Origin: Alphaproteobacteria bacterium | GTDB lineage: Bacteria; Pseudomonadota; Alphaproteobacteria; RS24 | Direction of reading: 5' to 3' | NCBI GenBank assembly: GCA_009920875.1 | Contig: RFZE01000055.1 | Span: forward strand, 1 to 9,089 | DNA: 9,089 bases | Shown: piece by piece, positions 1-5,950 of the stretch | Position numbering within the stretch: the first letter of the stretch is position 1 | How the letters are laid out: every line of letters starts with the position of its first letter | Made by a program: the position numbers and the translations under genes | Notes under the pieces: model-generated | Told to the model about the DNA's origin: nothing | Seen by the model: only the letters and a program-made list of their open reading frames with translations | Databases searched by the model: none

Positions 1-68
1 GCCACTACTTTGCGGGCTTCTTCAAACACCCAGGCTTTTGATAAATTGGCCGCTTCGCGCATTGACAT
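1..68 (-). CDS. lysK: Class I lysyl-tRNA synthetase, N-terminal fragment (runs off left edge)
   Basis: Only the first 22 codons plus two bases lie in the window, on the minus strand from ATG at 68-66. The peptide begins MSMREAANLSKAWVFEEARK. The 'SKAW.FEEARK' pattern is the characteristic start of the archaeal-type class I lysyl-tRNA synthetase that many alphaproteobacteria use to charge tRNA-Lys in the cytoplasm. The start is supported by a strong Shine-Dalgarno (AGAGGA, 80-75) six bases upstream of the ATG; a second in-frame ATG at 62-60 is less well placed. A weak promoter-like pair (TTGATT at 118-113, TAGTTT at 96-91, 16-bp spacer) lies upstream on the same strand. The catalytic HIGH-like motif is outside the window, so the call rests on this short N-terminus only. 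Confidence 0.72.
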   Translation of the reverse strand, partial: MSMREAANLSKAWVFEEARKVV

Positions 69-119
69 GACAGTTCCTCTATTGCGTCGGAAACTATCAG
101 CCCGCCTCACAAAATCAAG

Positions 120-138
120 GCGCAAAATTAATTTGCGC
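120..138. repeat. Perfect inverted repeat in the divergent lysK/terB spacer
   Basis: GCGCAAA (120-126) and TTTGCGC (132-138) form perfect 7-bp arms around the AT-rich centre ATTAA. The element lies between the two divergent genes, just upstream of the possible lysK -35 element and about 20 bp upstream of the possible terB -35 element. The symmetry and spacing would suit a dimeric DNA-binding regulator, or a small hairpin. No regulator family can be named from the sequence. Confidence 0.45.
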
Positions 139-156
139 GGCTCGGCTTTTGTGCGC

Positions 157-185
157 TTGCCAAGCGCGCCGGTCGCGGTCATATA
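157..185 (+). promoter_or_regulatory. Possible promoter of the terB-like gene, placing the start at or near a leaderless ATG
   Basis: TTGCCA (157-162) and CATATA (180-185) are separated by exactly 17 bp, the usual spacing of a housekeeping sigma-70 promoter. With this -10 element transcription would begin about 7 bases later, at or next to the ATG at 192, so the mRNA would have essentially no leader. The absence of a Shine-Dalgarno before that ATG fits this. Each hexamer matches only partly, so it remains a candidate. Confidence 0.3.
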
Positions 186-191
186 TCGGGC

Positions 192-617
192 ATGAGCGAT
201 AAATCAATATTGGCCAAATTCTCTTCGCAAGAGGCCGCCATGGCAGCGCTTTGTGTGGCGCAGAAATTGGCCGGCTGCGACGATGCGGTATTGCACACCT
301 TTCTCGACAGGCACGCCTCATTGGCCGATGCGCCTCGCAATGAAGCTTTGGCGGTGACCCAAGACATCGTCGGTGCGGCAGAAGGCTTGGACACTTTATT
401 GGAAATTGTCGCGGCCAGCCTGTCGGACAAGCAAAGCGCCACTGTCTATATGCTATGCGCCGATTTCATCGCGCAAAACGGCACTGTCTCTCCGGAAGAA
501 ATGCGTTTTCTTGAACGCTTGGGCGAAGCGTTGATGATTGACCGTCTGAGCCGCGCCGCTTTTGACCGCGCCGCACAAGCACGCGCCGCATCCCTTACCG
601 GTGACGGCGATGGCTGA
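192..617 (+). CDS. TerB-like (tellurite resistance TerB / DjlA-fold) protein
   Basis: A 141-residue, soluble, largely helical protein with no signal peptide or membrane segment. The C-terminal half (about residues 79-130) carries the pattern of the TerB family: a helix ending ADF..QNG, then VSPEEMRFLERLGEAL, which resembles the 'A.D...ADG.V...E..fL..L' core of TerB/DjlA-N domains. Family members are linked to stress or tellurite resistance, but many chromosomal single-gene versions, like this one, have no tested role and no ter operon nearby. The start at 192 lacks a Shine-Dalgarno; ATG 240 (Met17) is an alternative. It is divergent from lysK and overlaps the next gene by 8 nt, so the two are probably co-transcribed. 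The family assignment is by motif only. Confidence 0.65.
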   Translation: MSDKSILAKFSSQEAAMAALCVAQKLAGCDDAVLHTFLDRHASLADAPRNEALAVTQDIVGAAEGLDTLLEIVAASLSDKQSATVYMLCADFIAQNGTVSPEEMRFLERLGEALMIDRLSRAAFDRAAQARAASLTGDGDG

Positions 618-1398
618 GTTTGCCGCTTTCATCAGCGCCCATGAAGCGGCTTTGCGCGTCGGCATTATGTTGGCGCTTTTGGTTTTGTTTTTCGGACTGG
701 AGCGCGCTTTGCCGCGCCGCCAACAAAATATCGCCCTCGGCCATGCGGCGGGCAATCTCTTTATCGGCGCGATTAATGCCGGGCTTGTGCGCCTTATTGT
801 GCCGGGGGGCTTGGCGGCTTTGGCCTTTTGGAATGCGGGCGGTGGCTTGCTCGGCCTCGTCCATGCGCCTGATTGGCTGGTCTTTCCGGCCAGCCTTCTC
901 TTGCTTGATTTGGTACTTTATTGGCACCACCGCCTGTTTCACGAAATCCCGTTTTTATGGCGCTGGCATGGTGCCCATCACAGTGACCGCACCCTAAATG
1001 TCACCTCCGGCTTGCGCTTTCATCCGGGCGAGGCGCTCATCAGCACGGGTATTAAAGCGGCCGCCGTGCTGCTTATCGGCGCGCCCGCTTTGGCGGTGAT
1101 TTGTTTTGAAATCCTGCTCAATGGCGCGTCTTTATTCAATCACGCCAATTGGCGGCTCGGGCGACTGGACGGGGTTTTGCAAAACCTCATTGTCACGCCC
1201 GACATGCATCGTTTGCATCATTCACGCGCGCCACAAGAAAGCAGGATGAATTACGGCTTCTTTTTATCTGTCTGGGATCGCCTTTTCGGCACTTATCAAA
1301 GCCGCCCCGCGCAAGCGCATGAGCTCATTGAATTGGGACTGGCGGAAGCCGAAAATGACAATGTCATGGCGGCCTTGATACATCCGTTCAAACGATAA
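610..1398 (+). CDS. Membrane fatty acid hydroxylase / sterol desaturase family protein
   Basis: A 262-residue integral membrane protein of the fatty acid hydroxylase superfamily, whose di-iron centre hydroxylates or desaturates lipid substrates using O2. The histidine clusters are all present: HHRLFH (106-111), WHGAHH (119-124), an isolated His at 178 (NHANW) and HRLHH (200-204), followed by the usual YGFFLSVWDRLFGTY stretch (215-229). Hydrophobic segments lie at about 16-30, 45-75, 88-105 and 148-172. The exact substrate (sterol, carotenoid or fatty acyl chain) cannot be told from these motifs. ATG 610 sits inside the end of the TerB-like gene (8-nt overlap), suggesting translational coupling; GTG 601 is a possible alternative, and the longer in-frame TTG start at 562 is unlikely because it would overlap the upstream gene by over 50 bases. 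Confidence 0.88.
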   Translation: MAEFAAFISAHEAALRVGIMLALLVLFFGLERALPRRQQNIALGHAAGNLFIGAINAGLVRLIVPGGLAALAFWNAGGGLLGLVHAPDWLVFPASLLLLDLVLYWHHRLFHEIPFLWRWHGAHHSDRTLNVTSGLRFHPGEALISTGIKAAAVLLIGAPALAVICFEILLNGASLFNHANWRLGRLDGVLQNLIVTPDMHRLHHSRAPQESRMNYGFFLSVWDRLFGTYQSRPAQAHELIELGLAEAENDNVMAALIHPFKR

Positions 1399-1460
1399 AT
1401 GTGGATAAGGCGCGCCCTCGGTAATATCAGGCGAGTAAAATTTTCTTCCTCAACCTGCGC

Positions 1461-1488
1461 CTGCTGGCTTTGCGGAGCAAACCAGCAG
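1461..1488. repeat. Strong 12-bp hairpin downstream of the desaturase gene
   Basis: CTGCTGG (1461-1467) pairs with CCAGCAG (1482-1488). After a single bulged C (1468), TTTGC (1469-1473) pairs with GCAAA (1477-1481), leaving a GGA loop. That is 12 base pairs with one bulge and a three-base loop. No T-tract follows on either strand, so it is not a classical intrinsic terminator. It may protect the 3' end of the desaturase transcript, or act in the leader of the small ORF beginning 12 bases later. Confidence 0.5.
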
Positions 1489-1499
1489 AGCTTCGACCC

Positions 1500-1727
1500 A
1501 TGGATGATTCGGAACAGCAATTTTATCGCGGCATGCAGAAGGCGGTGTCGGTTGCTGTCCGTGGCGGCGCCATTATTAACCAACAGCCGGTGGTCGCCCA
1601 GCCGAACGTCCAAAGCACTCATATGGCTTTTTCCATTATGCCCATTGCAGCGCTTTTTAATGCCATGAAGCGTATGGCTTTTGCTCAAATGGGCTGGCTG
1701 AAATCAAACCACCAGCCCTATCACTAA
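1500..1727 (+). CDS. Small hypothetical protein, Met-rich (75 aa)
   Basis: I do not recognise this ORF. It starts MDDSEQQFYRGMQKAVSV. The acidic start is followed by a Gln/Val/Pro-rich middle (about residues 28-40) and a hydrophobic, methionine-rich stretch (about residues 44-68) that could be an amphipathic or single membrane helix. There are 8 methionines in 75 residues. The composition looks more protein-like than the other frames of this 334-bp gap, but the Shine-Dalgarno is poor (only CAGAG, 1486-1490, partly inside the hairpin). The frame stays open upstream to 1425 without a standard start except TTG 1470. It ends 5 bp before the convergent stop of the next gene, and its last codons contain a second inverted repeat. 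It may be a real small gene, a remnant, or chance. Confidence 0.33.
   Translation: MDDSEQQFYRGMQKAVSVAVRGGAIINQQPVVAQPNVQSTHMAFSIMPIAALFNAMKRMAFAQMGWLKSNHQPYH
1691..1718. terminator. Possible bidirectional terminator-like hairpin between convergent genes
   Basis: GGGCTGG (1691-1697) and CCAGCCC (1712-1718) form a perfect 7-bp stem around a 14-base loop. The element lies 15 bp beyond the stop of the leftward alpha-hydroxy-acid dehydrogenase gene and near the end of the rightward small ORF, where a terminator would be expected. On the minus strand only ATTTGAG follows, so the U-tract is poor and the call is tentative. Confidence 0.35.
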
Positions 1728-1732
1728 GCCTG

Positions 1733-2893
1733 TTATACCTGCCGTCGCCGCACCATATCCGGGCTCAGCTGGTTAAGCGAAGAAATACCCATCAGCTTCA
1801 TGCCGCGCTCAATTTCACTTTGCAAATTGGACAGGGCTCTTTCTACCCCGGCCTGACCGGCAGCAGCCAGCGCGTATAAATAAAGCCGCCCGCCCGAACA
1901 TGCGGTCGCGCCCAGCGCCATCGCTTTCAAAATATGTGTGCCGCGGCGAATGCCGCCATCGCATATCACCTCAATCTCGCCGCCAACCTCATTGAGGATT
2001 TCTTCCAATTGGTCAAATGGCGAGCGCCCGCCATCCAATTGCCGCCCGCCATGATTGGAAATCATAATCGCATCGGCGCCCATATTGACGGCGCGGCGCG
2101 CATCACCTGCGCTCATCACGCCCTTTAGGCAAAACTTGCCGCCCCACGCGGCGCGCAGATCAGCGGCATCTTGCCAATCCATATTTTGGTCGAGCATGGT
2201 CGAAAAATAATCACCGACCGAAATGGCGATATTCGAGCCTTCCCCGACATGGTCTTTCAATTGTGACAATTCAAATTTCGAGCGCAAAAAATAATTCAGC
2301 GCCCAGCTTGGCTTGCTGGCAAATTGCCAAACACTGGACGGCGTTAAGCGCGGCGGTGTGGTGAAGCCGGTGCGCAAATCGCGCTCACGATTGCCGCCGG
2401 TAATGGTATCGACCGTCAATGTCAAAATTTCAAAATTCGCCGCTTTGGCCATATCCAACATGGCGGCATTGAGAGAGCGGTCTTTGTGAAAGTAAAATTG
2501 AAACATTTTCGGCGTGGCAATCAGCGCGCCGATTTCGGCGAGAGACACCGTGCCCAATGATGACACGCCAAATAAAGTGCCGAATTTTTCCGCCGCGCGC
2601 GCCACGGCGCGCTCGCCCTCATGATGAAACAGACGCTGCAAAGCGGTCGGCGAACAAAAAAGCGGCATATCCAATTTTGTCCCCATCACCTGAACCGACA
2701 TATCCACTTCAGCAACCCCGCCCAATATATTGGGCACCAAATCAACCGCCTCATAGGCCTCGCTATTGCGCCTATAGGTCACCTCATCATCGGCCGCGCC
2801 ATCAATATAATGAAATATCGGCCCGGGCAGGCGGCGGCGCGCCAAATCGCGCATATCTTCAACATTGTGACAATCGGACAACCGACGGGGCAT
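1733..2893 (-). CDS. lldD: FMN-dependent alpha-hydroxy-acid dehydrogenase (L-lactate dehydrogenase-like)
   Basis: A 386-residue TIM-barrel flavoprotein of the glycolate oxidase / L-lactate dehydrogenase / mandelate dehydrogenase family, oxidising 2-hydroxy acids to 2-oxo acids. Catalytic positions are intact: Tyr29 (YIDGAADDE), Tyr134 in FQFYFHKDR, LTVDTITGGNRERDLRTGF (158-177), Lys257 (LKG), the catalytic His281 and Arg284 in SNHGGRQLD (279-287), and the FMN-phosphate loop DGGIRRGTH (312-320). Length matches the family (about 380-400). The start is set by AGCAGGA (2908-2902) eight bases upstream of ATG 2893-2891. It lies 15 nt behind dcd and its Shine-Dalgarno directly abuts the dcd stop, so the two probably share a transcript. 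L-lactate is the likeliest substrate, but family motifs do not separate lactate from other hydroxy acids, so the gene symbol is provisional. Confidence 0.88.
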   Translation of the reverse strand: MPRRLSDCHNVEDMRDLARRRLPGPIFHYIDGAADDEVTYRRNSEAYEAVDLVPNILGGVAEVDMSVQVMGTKLDMPLFCSPTALQRLFHHEGERAVARAAEKFGTLFGVSSLGTVSLAEIGALIATPKMFQFYFHKDRSLNAAMLDMAKAANFEILTLTVDTITGGNRERDLRTGFTTPPRLTPSSVWQFASKPSWALNYFLRSKFELSQLKDHVGEGSNIAISVGDYFSTMLDQNMDWQDAADLRAAWGGKFCLKGVMSAGDARRAVNMGADAIMISNHGGRQLDGGRSPFDQLEEILNEVGGEIEVICDGGIRRGTHILKAMALGATACSGGRLYLYALAAAGQAGVERALSNLQSEIERGMKLMGISSLNQLSPDMVRRRQV

Positions 2894-2908
2894 GGTTTTA
2901 ATCCTGCT

Positions 2909-4090
2909 CTAACCCTGCTTGAAATGCTTGGACAGTTTCAGCCCCTGCGCCTGATAATTTGAATTGAGGCCGGCACCATAAAGCGTTTGCGGCACATCGG
3001 TCAGGCGCTCATAAACCAAGCGCCCGATAATTTGTCCATGCTCCAAAATAAACGGCACTTCGCGCGAGCGCACTTCCAATACGGCACGCGCCCCGCCCTT
3101 GCCATCAGGCCCCTTGCCGCCGGCTTCTGTCGCGCCAAAACCGGGGTCAAAAAAACCGGCATAATGCACACGAAACTCACCGACCAGCGGGTTGAACGGT
3201 ACCATTTCGGCGGCATGGGTCGGCGGAATGGTGACCGCTTCACGCGAGGCCAGAATATAAAACTCATCCGGATCGAGAATAATCTCATTGCCGGCATCGC
3301 GATAAACCGGCTCCCAATATTGTGCGACCGGCAATATGCCCGGCTTGTCGACATCAATAAGTCCTGCATGGCGTTTGCCACGCCAACCGACAAGCCCGCT
3401 TTTGGCATCGCCCAGTAAGTCAATCGACACGCCCAAGCCGCCATCAATATTGGCCGCACCGTCAACCAGGCCGGTTTCCTCATGCAGCCGCTTTAACTCA
3501 GCGTCATTGTGCGCTGGCGCGCCGCGGCGAAAGCGCAATTGCGACAGGCGCGAGCCTTGGCGCACCAATATGGGAAAGGTGCGCGGGCACACTTCCAAAT
3601 ATAAATGCCCCTTATAACCGGCCGGCACTTTATCAAATTCCGTGCCGAAATCGGTAATCAGACGGGTGAAGACGTCAATGCGTCCGGTTGAACTTTTCGG
3701 ATTGGCAAAACCGGTCGTGCGTTCCGGCAGGCTGACCGCTTCCATAAGCGGCACCAGATACACACATCCGGTTTCCAAAACCGCGCCATGCGACAGATCG
3801 ATTTTGTGATAAGCGCGCGCCGCCAACTTATCGGCCACCGTGCCTTTTTCACCGGGCAGAAAACTGGCGCGAATGCGATAGGCGATATCGCCGAGGCGCA
3901 AATCGAGACTGGCCGGTTGAATTTGGTCATCCAGTACCCCGCCCGACGCCCAGATTTGCTTTTCGCGCACCATATTTTGAATGCCATGCGCCGGCAAAAT
4001 GCCAACCGCATGGGTTTGGCCCTTAGCCGTGACAGGCTCTTGGCCGCCCTCTTCGGGAAACAGTGCACCGGTTTCTGCCGCTTCGCTCAT
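2909..4090 (-). CDS. dcd: dCTP deaminase, long two-domain alphaproteobacterial form
   Basis: A 393-residue protein of the dCTP deaminase/dUTPase superfamily. Dcd converts dCTP to dUTP plus ammonia for dTTP synthesis. It is about twice the length of E. coli Dcd and seems to hold two copies of the fold. The first half has QPASLDLRLG (58-67), PKSSTGR (131-137, like the GKSS..R active-site loop of E. coli Dcd) and LYLEV with Glu166 at the catalytic-Glu position. The second half has FNPLVGEFRVHYAGFFDPGFG (299-319) and AVLEV with Glu339, then GQIIGRLVYERL (352-363), but lacks the KSS..R loop. Long Dcd proteins of this kind are usual in alphaproteobacteria. The start is supported by AGGCGG (4103-4098) seven bases upstream. 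It is followed closely by the hydroxy-acid dehydrogenase gene and is divergent from metZ. Confidence 0.87.
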   Translation of the reverse strand: MSEAAETGALFPEEGGQEPVTAKGQTHAVGILPAHGIQNMVREKQIWASGGVLDDQIQPASLDLRLGDIAYRIRASFLPGEKGTVADKLAARAYHKIDLSHGAVLETGCVYLVPLMEAVSLPERTTGFANPKSSTGRIDVFTRLITDFGTEFDKVPAGYKGHLYLEVCPRTFPILVRQGSRLSQLRFRRGAPAHNDAELKRLHEETGLVDGAANIDGGLGVSIDLLGDAKSGLVGWRGKRHAGLIDVDKPGILPVAQYWEPVYRDAGNEIILDPDEFYILASREAVTIPPTHAAEMVPFNPLVGEFRVHYAGFFDPGFGATEAGGKGPDGKGGARAVLEVRSREVPFILEHGQIIGRLVYERLTDVPQTLYGAGLNSNYQAQGLKLSKHFKQG

Positions 4091-4159
4091 GACCGGACCG
4101 CCTGTGAGGCTGTATAACGAATCTCAAACATGGGGCGAGTTTACGCGCAAATCATCATC

Positions 4160-4183
4160 ATGTCTTGACGTAATGTCTTGACG
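4160..4183 (+). repeat. Tandem 11-bp direct repeats (ATGTCTTGACG) overlapping the metZ promoter
   Basis: ATGTCTTGACG occurs at 4160-4170 and again, identically, at 4173-4183, separated by TA. Each copy contains CTTGACG, a near-ideal alphaproteobacterial -35 element, but only the second copy has a plausible -10 element at the right distance. The 13-bp period is not a whole helical turn. The repeat could be a duplicated -35 element, a regulator site, or simple local duplication. Confidence 0.6.
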
Positions 4184-4206
4184 GGGCGCGCATTTTTCGA
4201 CATGTT
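4178..4206 (+). promoter_or_regulatory. Probable promoter of the metZ transcription unit
   Basis: TTGACG (4178-4183) and CATGTT (4201-4206) are separated by exactly 17 bp. The -35 element is strong (CTTGACG in full) and the -10 element is moderate. Transcription would begin near 4213, just before the first paired base of the SAM-II aptamer at about 4216. This agreement with the riboswitch position is the main support for the call. Confidence 0.55.
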
Positions 4207-4215
4207 CTCTCCAAT

Positions 4216-4270
4216 TGAGGTGATTTGAGCCGGCTGGCTTGCGGCCTCGTTAAATAAACAGCTAAAACTG
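4216..4270 (+). promoter_or_regulatory. SAM-II riboswitch (metA-type aptamer) upstream of metZ
   Basis: The stretch contains, in order and spacing, the conserved blocks of the SAM-II class: GGTGATTTG (4219-4227), GGCTTGCGGCC (4236-4246), CGTTAAATAA (4248-4257) and AGCTAAAA (4260-4267). P1 can form between TGAGG (4216-4220) and CCTCG (4245-4249, one wobble), and the 3' segment around AGC (4260-4262) can pair back into the P1 loop as the pseudoknot. SAM-II aptamers bind S-adenosylmethionine and occur mainly upstream of methionine biosynthesis genes of alphaproteobacteria, which matches the metZ gene downstream. Binding of SAM is expected to lower metZ expression. The class call is from memory of the consensus, not a covariance search. 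Confidence 0.88.
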
Positions 4271-4280
4271 CCGGATGGAC

Positions 4281-4303
4281 CCGGCCCTATGGTCGGTTTT
4301 TTT
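4281..4303 (+). terminator. Intrinsic terminator between the SAM-II aptamer and metZ
   Basis: CCGGCC (4281-4286) pairs with GGTCGG (4291-4296; five Watson-Crick pairs and one G-T) around the loop CTAT, followed immediately by seven T's (4297-4303). It lies 10 bases after the end of the conserved aptamer core and 35 bases before the metZ ATG. Its position is that of the expression platform of a transcription-attenuating riboswitch. The short stem of only six pairs would suit a terminator meant to be conditional. Confidence 0.72.
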
Positions 4304-4338
4304 ATGCCGGCGTATTAAAGGTCACGCAGGAGAATATT

Positions 4339-5526
4339 ATGACCGAGACAAAAAACTGGCAGGCGCAGACGCGCATGGTGCATGAAGGACAAGACCGCTC
4401 GCCCTTTGGCGAAACGGCAGAAGCGCTTTATCTCACTTCGGGCTATGTCTATGACAGTGCCGAGCAAGCCGAAGCGCGCTTTAAGGAAGAAGAAGACGGC
4501 TATATTTATTCGCGCTTCGGCAATCCGACCGTGCGCGCTTTTGAAGAGCGCATGATGGCGCTTGAAGGGGCGCAGGATGCGCGCGCCACGGCCACCGGCA
4601 TGGCCGCCGTCACCGCTTGCATGATGAGCCAATTGCAAGCGGGTGACCATATTGTTGCGGCGCGCGCATTATTCGGCTCCTGCCGCTATGTGGTGGAAAC
4701 CTTAATGCCGCGCTTTGGCGTCGCCTGCACATTGGTGGACGGGCGCGACCTTGAGGCTTGGAAAACCGCTTTGCGGCCCGAGACCAAAGTGTTGTTTTTG
4801 GAAACCCCATCCAATCCGGTATTGGAAATCATCGATATTCAGGCGGTTGCCGATATTGCCCATAATCATGGCGCGCGGCTGGTCGTCGATAACGTCTTTG
4901 CCACACCGGTCTTGCAAAAGCCGATGGCCTTGGGTGCCGATATCACGATTTATTCGGCAACCAAACATATTGACGGACAGGGCCGATGCCTTGGCGGCAT
5001 TATTTTGGGCGATAGCGATTATATCAAAAACGAATTGGCCAATTTCATTCGTCAAACCGGCCCCAGCCTCGCGCCGTTTAACGCTTGGGTCATGTTGAAA
5101 GCGCTGGAGACATTGCATTTGCGGGTTGACCGGCATTGCGACAATGCCGAAAAATTGACCGACATGCTGGTCGCGCATGACAAAATCGAACGGGTTTATT
5201 ATCCCGGCCATCACAGCCATCCGCAATTTGAGCTGGCGCAAAGGCAAATGACGCGCGGCTCCAACCTGATTGCGTTTGACGTGAAAGGCGGCAAGGCTGA
5301 CGCTTTTGCATTGGCCAATAGCCTCGAGATTGCCCATATTTCCAATAATCTCGGCGATGCCAAAACCCTCATCACCCATCCCGCGACGACCACCCATGCC
5401 AAGCTGAGTGATGCAGCAAAGGCCGAATTGGCCATTCAAGACGGCACATTGCGGTTATCCGTCGGGCTTGAGGATGCGGCTGATTTGCTTGACGATTTCG
5501 AACGCGCATTGGCGAAATTGGCATAG
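4339..5526 (+). CDS. metZ: O-succinylhomoserine sulfhydrylase
   Basis: A 395-residue cytoplasmic PLP enzyme of the Cys/Met metabolism (gamma) family. It condenses O-succinylhomoserine with sulfide to give homocysteine, the direct-sulfhydrylation route to methionine. Visible motifs are YSRFGNPTVRAFEERM (57-72), the cofactor-binding turn ATGMAAV (85-91), Asp184 in VVDNVFATP, the PLP lysine Lys209 in YSATKHIDGQGRCLGG (205-220), and LRLSVGLED (371-379) with the substrate-carboxylate Arg372. The HIDGQGRCLGG sequence after the PLP lysine is typical of MetZ rather than MetB or MetC. The start is set by AGGAG (4328-4332), six bases upstream of the ATG. Upstream lie a SAM-II riboswitch and terminator; apaG follows 28 nt downstream on the same strand. 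Confidence 0.94.
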   Translation: MTETKNWQAQTRMVHEGQDRSPFGETAEALYLTSGYVYDSAEQAEARFKEEEDGYIYSRFGNPTVRAFEERMMALEGAQDARATATGMAAVTACMMSQLQAGDHIVAARALFGSCRYVVETLMPRFGVACTLVDGRDLEAWKTALRPETKVLFLETPSNPVLEIIDIQAVADIAHNHGARLVVDNVFATPVLQKPMALGADITIYSATKHIDGQGRCLGGIILGDSDYIKNELANFIRQTGPSLAPFNAWVMLKALETLHLRVDRHCDNAEKLTDMLVAHDKIERVYYPGHHSHPQFELAQRQMTRGSNLIAFDVKGGKADAFALANSLEIAHISNNLGDAKTLITHPATTTHAKLSDAAKAELAIQDGTLRLSVGLEDAADLLDDFERALAKLA

Positions 5527-5554
5527 GGTTTCGAACTGGGGTATCGTTCGGCAT

Positions 5555-5947
5555 ATGCAACAAGCAATCACCCGTAATATTGCGGTTTCGGTAGAGACCC
5601 GTTTTCTGGAAGGCGATAGCGACCCGGATGAGCAATATTTCGTTTGGGCCTATCGCATCACCATTGAAAATCACGGCGATGAGACGGTGCAATTATTGAC
5701 CCGCCATTGGCAAATTACCGATTCACAAGGACGCCTTAAGGAAGTGCGCGGCGACGGCGTGGTCGGCGAACAGCCCGTGCTCGAGCCGGGCGGTCATTTT
5801 ACCTATTCTTCCGGCACGCCCTTATCAACCGCCTCAGGCTTTATGCGCGGCAGTTATGGCATGCAGACCCAAGCCGGTGAAAATTTTGACATTGAGGTGC
5901 CGGCTTTTTCGCTGGACAGCCCGCATGAAAGCGGGAACATAAATTGA
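5555..5947 (+). CDS. apaG: ApaG protein (Co2+/Mg2+ efflux-associated, FN3-like fold)
   Basis: A 130-residue single-domain protein that matches the ApaG family along its length: VWAYRITIENHGDETVQLLTRHW (30-52), ITDSQGR (54-60), the glycine-rich GDGVVGEQP (66-74) and the C-terminal FMRGSYGMQ region (96-104). ApaG is a small FN3-like beta-sandwich linked in enterobacteria to Co2+ resistance and Mg2+ efflux; its biochemical role is not settled. ATG 5555 gives the usual family length and start (QAITRNIAVSVETRF). The frame is open further upstream, but that part overlaps metZ out of frame and has no family similarity. The Shine-Dalgarno is weak. It sits 28 nt after metZ and its stop abuts the GTG/ATG start region of trkH, so all three genes are probably on one transcript. 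Confidence 0.93.
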   Translation: MQQAITRNIAVSVETRFLEGDSDPDEQYFVWAYRITIENHGDETVQLLTRHWQITDSQGRLKEVRGDGVVGEQPVLEPGGHFTYSSGTPLSTASGFMRGSYGMQTQAGENFDIEVPAFSLDSPHESGNIN

Positions 5948-5950
5948 GTG

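Noticed and set aside
562..609. Earlier TTG start for the desaturase-family protein
   Set aside because: The extra 16 residues overlap the TerB-like gene and are unlike a membrane-protein start. ATG 610 is the better choice.
1399..1668. ORF of 89 codons starting directly after the desaturase stop
   Set aside because: Its translation is rich in Arg, Ser, Cys and Trp in the way typical of an out-of-frame reading; the frame of 1500-1727 in the same region looks more protein-like.
2557..2962. Overlapping plus-strand ORFs opposite the hydroxy-acid dehydrogenase start
   Set aside because: They are antisense to a well-supported gene, have low-complexity composition and show no ribosome site or domain.
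4702..5439. Long antisense ORF (245 codons) on the minus strand inside metZ
   Set aside because: It lies wholly opposite metZ, which has every expected motif. The antisense translation shows no recognisable domain and looks like a shadow of metZ codon bias.
5408..5554. N-terminal extension of apaG by 49 codons
   Set aside because: This part overlaps metZ out of frame and resembles no ApaG N-terminus. ATG 5555 gives the normal family length.
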